Source of the DNA: Gaeumannomyces sp. JS-464
Lineage: Eukaryota > Ascomycota > Sordariomycetes > Magnaporthales > Magnaporthaceae
NCBI GenBank assembly: GCA_002197995.1
Contig: NGZR01000002.1
Span: 3,410,001-3,474,000, forward strand
DNA length: 64,000 nucleotides
Direction: 5' to 3'
Positions 57,186 through 64,000 of this stretch are shown here, in pieces. Both the position numbers and the translations under genes were made by a program. The notes under the pieces are model-generated. The model searched no databases. It was not told the origin of the DNA and saw only the letters and a program-made list of their open reading frames with translations. Numbering within the stretch: the first letter of the stretch is position 1; the number at the start of each line of letters is the position of its first letter.

Positions 57186-57892
57186 TTACAGATGTCCGTG
57201 GATGCTAACAGCACCCCATACTTCGATGGCATCGGTTATTTCGACGTTGCCGACGATTTCGAGCTTTCCATATACCTTAACTTTGCTCCTGTTATTTTGT
57301 CGTTTTTATCCGGTCAGCTCTGCCTTGCTTGGGGTACGCGGACGTCCATGGAGGAGTATTCATGCTAACCTGAACAGGGCGTCTCCGGTTATCGTCATGC
57401 TTCCCATGGCCTTTACCCTGTCACTATTTGAGGGGGAAGAGAGGGTTCTTATCAGCACCGCCACCACCAGACTGTTTTAGCCCATCTTGCTATTCGCTCA
57501 GAGTATCCGACTTACTTGCACGTCATGTTGCCCTGGAGGTCAATGTCCCCATATGCCTCGATCTTATCCCGGACGGAGAAGTCTCCGTAGAAAGCCACCG
57601 AGCCCTCGCACTTGACGGAGCCGTCGACCTCCATGGGGCCCGAGAGCCCGATCGACTCCGAGGACTCGATGGTTGGGTTTCTTATGACGCCGCCATCGTC
57701 GTGGGATGATGCTGTCTGTGGTGTCGTCCCGGCCGAAGAGGGTCCCGCCGCCGCAGACATATCAGTCGTGTATCCCGGCATTTCCACTGAGAAGGTGGAC
57801 ATCATGTTTTCGTACTCTGCCTGAGTGCTTGGCGTGTAGGCTGGAGGCTTCTCGCTCCTCTTGGTTCTCCCTTTTCCCCTAGACTTTGACAT
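57186..57892 (-). CDS. Bactofilin-like (polymer-forming, beta-helix) protein
   Basis: 175 aa. Exons (minus) 57892-57516, 57417-57370 and 57288-57186, 528 nt in frame with no break. The N-terminal ~80 residues are low-complexity (MSKSRGKGRTKRSEKPPAYT, then Ser/Thr/Met-rich). The C-terminal ~95 residues are short repeats of alternating hydrophobic residues with Gly turns: MEVDGSVKCEGSVAFYGDF, IEAYGDIDLQGNMTCK, VKAMGSMTITGDALF, VKVYGKLEIVGNVEI, then DAIEVWGAVSIHGHL at the stop. This pattern is that of the bactofilin / DUF583 right-handed beta-helix, whose bacterial members self-assemble into filaments. The three exons fall between repeat turns and all junctions preserve the pattern, which supports the gene model. 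Function in fungi is unknown to me; a scaffold or polymer role is inferred from fold only. Confidence 0.72.
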
Positions 57893-59890
57893 GGCGCGTG
57901 TTTCTTAGGGTCCAAGGGCGTGTGTTAACTGTGTGGTGGTGCCCGAATACTACTGTTGACCGGGTGCTTGAAGGTAGGGCGCGAGCTCTCGAGGATATCA
58001 CTGGGAGAGTTTGTTGTCGACCTCGGTGATAGCCTGTGCGAGTGAATTCTCATGCTATCATTATTCGATCTATAAGCGGATGACGAGAAGGTTTTATATG
58101 GGAACAAGTGGCAGTCACGCAGGCCATAGGACTGCAGAATTTATTGGTCTCCCCAGGCAAGTCCTACTTTGGCTTCACAGAGCCCACCCAACACAGGAGA
58201 GACCATAAACACGCTCTAGAACATGGCCTTATATGCCAGGTGGGTGCTAGAGAAGGTACCTAGTGGTACCCCTCATACCGACGCGCATCGGGCGGGAGAT
58301 GATGACACCGGGCCGTAGGCAGTTCATGGAGACCAGGGTGGAAACTCATCTTTCGGGAGGAAGACTCCGGCACCGAGCAGCTCCCCCACTCGCACTCCCC
58401 CATTGGCAGCAAGCGTCCTTGACTCTCGCCCATGGTAGACAACACGAGCCATGGACGGCGTGTAGGAGTGGCGGCGGCAGCTCCCCGATGTTACTTCAGC
58501 CTCTCAGCGCTGCGGCGTGTAACATGATGTGACGGACGACTCACGCCGCGATACATGACAGAGGAGAGCGATGCCCCCCGGAGGCTTGCGCCGCCGGATT
58601 CCTTTGTGCCGCGGGCAGCATGCGGCTAGCCCAGGCAGCGCAGCGCGGCTGTGGGTTGCTACCTCACACAGAGAGCCCATTGCATCCGTGAGTGACGTCC
58701 GGACACCCTTTGATTGGGCGATGCGCAGGGCTGCGGCGGGAGTTCTGCAGGGGGTGCGGACATGGTCTCCTAGCTGGTGCCCCCAAGGCGGGCGGTCACT
58801 TTGATGGTTGAACGGAGAGCTCGGGGTAGACTCTGGCCAGGAATAGGTGTCGGGCAAAGGACCAAGAATCCGTTCACCTAGGACGTGCCCGCCGCATCGT
58901 GCGTTTCCAAGGATCCACACCAACACCATGGCCAATATTCAAGTGGGTGCAGCGGATGTGGGTGTGAGTGAGGCCGCCGATCCCGCGATCTTGTCGGAGC
59001 CATGAAGGCGCCACCGCCGTTGAGCAGGTGGTGGGACGGCGCCATGGCCGCGGCTATCTCGTGGTTGCTATGTGATGCGCTGCGAAGCTACCGAGATAAA
59101 TCTCCGGATGTGGACAGGAAGGCAGAAACCGCCCAGCCGAACCCACAAGGTGCATGTCCAGCCAGGGCACACCGGGCTGGTCGTGCTCCCTGATTCGCTT
59201 GGTTTGGATCGAACTGCTGGGGGCGCCACCGAGGGGCCGGCATTATTGTAGGGCTGAGAGAAGCTAGCGAGCTCAGCCCATCCAGCCGCCCAAGAAACCC
59301 CACAGGTATGTTGCAAGGTGTGTAAGCAGGGCGACGAAACAGTGGATGGGGCGGACGAAAACTGAAGAGAGGCGAGCAGAGCAGGCCGCAAGAATCCCAA
59401 CGGCAAGTCGCTCCCGGGTCGAGCACACCATTCAGCTCGGCTTACCATGCGCTCTGCCATTTTGCGGCTGGAGCGACGCTTGTTGCCTGCGCTCTACCAT
59501 ACCAAAGAAACCCCGCCAATGTGTGAATAACGGATTAAAAGAAATATGACGAGGCGGTCAGAGTTTGACGCCATGGTTTAGGCGTGGTGAGACCAAGCCT
59601 GGTGTGATCTCAAGGCGAACTGTCTGCCTGCTAGTGCCGCCCATAAATCAGGCAAGAAACCACCCAGCCTTCCCCAGGCATCATTATAACGATGATTGAA
59701 AGCTCAAGCGACGCAGATTTTCGGAAGGTGAGAAATCCCGAGTAGCCGAGTGCCCGGCGTGTGTCCATTGCAGCCAAATGTCAAGTAGATAACGCCGGTG
59801 CCTGGGTTCTGCTTCCAGGCTCCCAGAATATGAGAAGCGTAAGTGGACCTGTAGGAGACCGTTTTCCCACCCCGGAAGCCACATCCACCA
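57893..59890. other. 2-kb intergenic region
   Basis: Promoter of the bactofilin-like gene and 3' flank of the membrane-protein gene. Open frames around 58263-58935 on both strands overlap and lack domains; none called. Confidence 0.5.
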
Positions 59891-61055
59891 TCAGTCTATA
59901 ACCAAACCCATAGCAGTGCCAGCAACGATCGACGCAGCCGCCCAAACCAAAGCGTACGCGGCAGCTCCCCAGGCTTCGACACCCCGAACAGTGAGAGCGC
60001 ACTGGGAGGTTGTGCGGATAAAGCTGACCAGCACAACTACCAGCGTCTGGCGAATCGCGACTTTCGTCTGCGTGCGGAACCCCCACACATTCTGCCAGAG
60101 AGTCTCGCCCAGCGTCGCGCTGACCGGATCGAACGCCTCCACGACCGCATCATCCGGGGTGCTGCCTGTCGCAGCAGCCGCGTCGAAGACGAATATGCGC
60201 GCAGAATACCCAAAGAGAAGCAAGAGCGCCCCAGTAAAAACGTTGGCGCCCAGAGACATGGAGGGTTCGATAGATGGGATACCCATGAAGTTGAGCAACA
60301 GTGACCTCCGCAGCCAAGCGTTGTAGCTGAGTGCCGGGACTACAGCATATATTGCCGTAGCGCAAAGGGTGGTGAAGGTCCTGATAGGTCCATCTTGAAG
60401 GAGATCCCGGTTCGGGACCGTTGGCGCGGCTGCGTGCGCCGGCGACAAGGGTCGCAGTAGAGCGAAGGGAGCGACGCTTGAGAAAACGTCGACCGCAAGA
60501 CTGGCAGCGAGGGTCCAAGGTTGAACATGGTAGAAGGCCGAGAAAAGGAAGAGCTGTTCCGTGCATTAGCGATCCGCCAAACGCGGTAACATGATGACGG
60601 TAACACGAAAAAGGCAGAAAGGATCCGGGTGCCTAAGCACTTACAGTAGGACCATAGGCGAGTGTGCTCAAGGCTGCTAGATCGTAGCCATCGTAGTTTC
60701 CGTACCACCCAATGCAGAGTTCGGACCTACCGAGCTGTCAGTACCAGTTCCTGGACGGCCTATCCGCGAGCTCGCGGGCTCAAGTTCGTCCGAGCTGAAG
60801 AAGTCACAAGCAAGGCGGGTTGACTTACACTCGCCATGCGAGGAGGAGCAGCATCTCCTCCTGGGACATGACCCTACCAAACGCCGCCACATCGTCGCTC
60901 GTCATCCACTGGGAGATGAGCGAGTAGCCGACGGCGGACCATCCGAGGCTGAGGATGACGACGATGGGGAAGCGCAGCACGTGCGGCAGCCGCGACGGCT
61001 TCCGTGTTGCTGCTTCGGCCCCCAAAATGCGGCGCGTGTTGTCGCCTGCGTCCAT
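59891..61055 (-). CDS. Multi-pass membrane protein of unknown function
   Basis: 323 aa; exons (minus) 61055-60829, 60726-60645 and 60553-59891, 972 nt with no frame break. Start at MDAGDNTRRILGAEA; the frame continues upstream only to a TTG. About seven or eight hydrophobic segments: FPIVVILSLGWSAVGYSL, the YDLAALSTLAYGPT-LFLFSAF region spanning the exon 2/3 junction, LAASLAVDVFSSVAPFALL, CATAIYAVVPALSYNAWL, VFTGALLLLFGYSARIFVF, TLVVVLVSFIR, and AAAYALVWAAASIVAGTAMGLVI. No transporter signature recognised. Likely in an intracellular or plasma membrane; substrate unknown. Confidence 0.75.
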
Positions 61056-62626
61056 GGCTGGCGAAGAGGCTGCAGCCGCCGGCTGTTCATGCGCGGTAAC
61101 CAATATTTATGATTTGCGAGTCGGTGCCGCCTTCCAAAGCCTTGCACTCGGCGGTTCAAAATCTGCCTTGCGCAGCTCGTTGATTCAGCGATGGGCTAAC
61201 GCCAAGAGAGCGCCCAGGCGTGGATCTCAGGGCTGGGAGCCGGCTTTCGATGGAAATGGCGGCGCGGTCGCGATCATCGAAATAGATTGAACGGGATGGA
61301 GTGACGTCGTTTGTTCGGGCTCAGGCTGCCACAGCTGTCTTTCGGCCGGGCAACCGTGCGCGAGCTACCCTGACCAATAGTGGAGCTGCGTACTCTATCT
61401 TCGACGCAGCAGCTGGCTGCGAACAATTGGCGCCGGGCGCTGGGTCATGAAAGCCCGTGTTTTCGATTTTGTGCCACCAGTGGTGGTGCTCTCAGTCGCA
61501 TCCGCACCTCCCATAAAATATGCGATTTTGATTCTCTTCCCGTTGTGCTCTTCTGCTCTGTTTACATCGTTTGCATTTGTTGCAGTGCTGAAAACTTCAA
61601 ACATTTCAGAGATGTGGCTGGCACGCCCGACTCGCTTTTTCCTCCCGCAGGCCAGTTGAAGCACCCCGCCGTGCCCGGTCGCCCGCCATCGACGGCGTCA
61701 AACGACATGAGTGGATCGCGTTGCATCCATTCTGCGAAGAAGAAAAAAAAAAGAAGAAAAAAAGACATCCACTTGCCAGTGGGGAGGTAGTCTGCCTTCC
61801 CTCCCGTTCCCTCTCAAATCGCCCTTTCATCTGGACCTTGATTTTCTCTGCATCCTCTCTTTCCCTCCCTCACCACAGGCACCAACTTTCCGAAGAGATC
61901 ATATGGCCCGACCGGGCGTAGAATATGTGTGTCATGCCCTATTCTCTCTTCTTGTTGCTCTCAGTGCCATCGGACGAGTTTTCCGATGGCTTGTACTTGG
62001 CCCAGGAAGTAGACCTGCACCTGCCTCTTGAGGCTCTATTCCATCGCGATCCCTTGACACCATACTGGACGCCGCTCTATTTCTCTCTAGCCTTGCATGC
62101 ACTCTTTTTACTGCCGCACTCATCACTTTTAATCCTCTTGGTGTTTTCCGCACATCCATCGTATAGATGGATGCCTACCAGGCCACCAACCCTCCTCTAC
62201 ACAGGGCTCTCGAAACAAGAATCAAGCAACAAACAACAGCAAGAGTCGCGATAACATCGCGAACTCGGGTCATCACGAAAGTGCTCATGTGCCCAGGAAG
62301 CCGTATAGGCAGCAGTATTCCACGTCGTATCCCTCAATATTCAAGTGTATTGAAGAAACGGTTCTATCTCGGGTGTTCACTCGACGCTCTCATCCGACCC
62401 TCACTTTAACCTCGTAGAGCTACGTGCCCCATCCTTTAGCCGAGGATGACGCTGTGCTCTACTCTTCGGTGCTGAGTGACCAGGGGCGGAGCGAACCACC
62501 TCCGAAACAGTATTCACTATAGGTTTACAAAGGAAAGCAGGGCTAGGCCATGCCTCGTCCACACAGTCTCCAGCTCCTCTTAGAGCCGGGCTCTATCAGG
62601 ACCGAGGCCCATGTGCCGCCACCTCC
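61056..62626. other. 1.6-kb intergenic region
   Basis: Promoter of the membrane-protein gene and 3' flank of the C2H2 gene; an A/G tract at about 61738-61765. No gene supportable. Confidence 0.5.
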
Positions 62627-63970
62627 CTACTCTTCCATGCGACCGAACACGCCCTCCTCGTCCTCATCGCTCCGAGCGCGCAATCGCATATAATCGTCGT
62701 CATCGTCGCCCATGACGCTGTCACCACCTTCCATCTTGATACCGCCGTCGCGGCGTGGAATCTCGGTCTTGCCGCCTCCTCGCTCGAAGCTCATGGGGGC
62801 GCCCCTGGGAAAGCTGTTGATGAAGCTTGTCCCGGCAGTCATGAAGCTGCTCCCAGTAGCTTGATCCAGATACTGGGAAGGAACCGGTGGGACAGGCGGA
62901 GCGTCATAGGGAACCTGCATGGAGCGGGTGCCATTGTTGCTCCCGAAACTGCAGCTAAGAAGCTCGACAGCTGCGGCCAGCTCTTGATCATCCTGCCCCG
63001 TTGCGTTCTTCCCGGACGACGTCGGTCGATGCTCGTGGCTAAGCTGGCGGAAATGGCCATAGTTGAAAGCAAAGCCATTGGGAGCGCTGCTCGCGAGGGA
63101 GCTAGCCGAAGGGGCTGATTGGTACGAGCGAGAGAAGACGCTTCCGCTGCTATCTCGCTTCGACGCGCTACGGTAGGACCCATCGGTCGTGCTCATAGCG
63201 TCCATGTGAGGCGGAGGGGTCGTGTCAGCCGAGCTCCGGTCATTGGATGTCCGAGTATCCGGAAGCGGCCGGCGAGGCCGAATCTTGGTCACTGGCAAAG
63301 AAGTCCCGGGTAGAGTCCGGAGGCGACCCGGAGGCATTGACCGTGACCTTTGTTCATGGTGACCAGCACGGATGCGGCCTCGAGAAGTTGGACCTGTTGG
63401 TGCTTCGAAATGAGCAGCTTGGAGGTAAGGGACCATTCGGGGGTGTGCTCCCATCTGGCGACGACACAAAAAGTCAATACGACGCCTTCACAGCACCATC
63501 ACGGTCCCACACCAAGGCAGTCGAGATTGCAGCCTGATCGACGCGGCAGGCCGTGGCAACACCAAGTGTGAGGAGGTACAGGGGGTGGGCACAAACAAAT
63601 GCTTGGTCAAGCAGCTGCTATGCTTGTATCCCTTGCCACACTTGTCGCAGCGAAGCTCGACGCGGTTGATCTTCCTGCTGTTGCCCTCCTTGACAAGGGG
63701 CTGGCCATCGCTGGCTCGGCGTAACCTGCCATCCTGCAGGGTTGTCTCTCCGTCTGTCGAGGCCCCATCGTCGATGGCACTATCCTGTCCTTCTGGTTTC
63801 CCTTCCGCCTTGAGAGTTCCTACTTCTGCGGCAGGCGGTTGCGACGGGAGACTGGCGGCGAGCACGGCGCGCGAGATGCCGGACTTCGACACAGTGTTCC
63901 GGCGCCCGCTGCTTATGGTGATTGGAAGCGCCGTAGCCTTGTCCGCACCCTCGGCCACCACCTCCCCCAT
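62627..63970 (-). CDS. C2H2 zinc-finger protein (possibly incomplete at the window edge)
   Basis: Putative nuclear regulator. Exons (minus) 63970-63597 and 63454-62627. The zinc finger CDKCGKGYKHSSCLTKHL is spliced to WEHTPEWSLTSKLL, so the second ligand His (LWEH) comes from exon 2; KHQQVQLLEAASVLVTMN follows. Then an acidic/Ser region (GSPPDSTRDFFASDQDSASP), TTPPPHMDAM, a Ser/Pro-rich part, and an acidic end (GDDDDDYMRL, DEDEEGVFGRMEE). Two extra bases break the frame: one in TTT 63349-63351 and one in GG 63245-63246 (plus strand). Removing them gives exactly 400 codons from ATG 63970. The frame is open beyond that ATG to the window end, so more N-terminal sequence, perhaps another finger, may lie outside. 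Confidence 0.78.
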
Positions 63971-64000
63971 AACGGCTGCGACGGCTGCGACGTTGGCAGC

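Noticed and set aside
1..64000. CRISPR arrays, bacterial operons or rRNA genes
   Set aside because: None seen; the intron-rich gene structures show a eukaryotic nuclear region.

Overview
This window is nuclear DNA of a filamentous ascomycete, most probably a Sordariomycete. The support is many short spliceosomal introns (about 60-150 nt, GT..AG), GC-rich exons, and fungus-specific families (Zn(II)2Cys6 regulator with fungal domain, CE5 esterase, BNI4, large ING/PHD protein, 14-TM vacuolar-type MFS). Recurrent TACCTAGG-type motifs would fit Magnaporthales or relatives, but the sequence alone does not fix the species.

Layout: an RRM RNA-binding protein (+), a ChaC glutathione cyclotransferase (-) and a Cys-rich-tailed orphan protein (-) occupy 1.7-8.3 kb. 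An MFS transporter (+), 6-phosphogluconolactonase (-), a Pho13-type phosphatase (-) and a SET/MYND protein (+) follow to 20 kb. A repeat patch at 20.06-20.6 kb leads into an accessory-looking stretch: a small secreted Cys-rich protein (-), a CE5 acetylxylan esterase (+) and a Zn2Cys6 regulator (-). Then comes an 8.4-kb stretch without a supportable gene (25.0-33.5 kb). After it lie BNI4 (+), DUS1 (+), CWC22 (-), DPM2 (+), a large beta-propeller-like protein (-), a SnoaL/NTF2-like protein (-), an ING/PHD protein (-), a bactofilin-like beta-helix protein (-), a multi-pass membrane protein (-), and a C2H2 zinc-finger gene running to the right edge (-).

Most genes are unlinked housekeeping functions: splicing, tRNA modification, dolichol-phosphate mannose synthesis, chromatin, and pentose-phosphate metabolism. 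The exception is the 21.0-25.0 kb set. Two secreted-protein genes share a divergent promoter and lie beside a transcription factor, which may be a small plant-interaction or cell-wall neighbourhood (inference).

A striking property of the window is that 15 of 20 genes carry one or more single-base frame breaks, usually in homopolymers. For genes checked end to end, adding or removing one base per break restores an exact whole number of codons. I read these as sequence/assembly indels rather than mass pseudogenisation. Coordinates below span the inferred full genes, with the break positions named. The most novel-looking locus is the eukaryotic bactofilin-like gene at 57.2-57.9 kb, with a MITE-like inverted repeat just beyond its stop.
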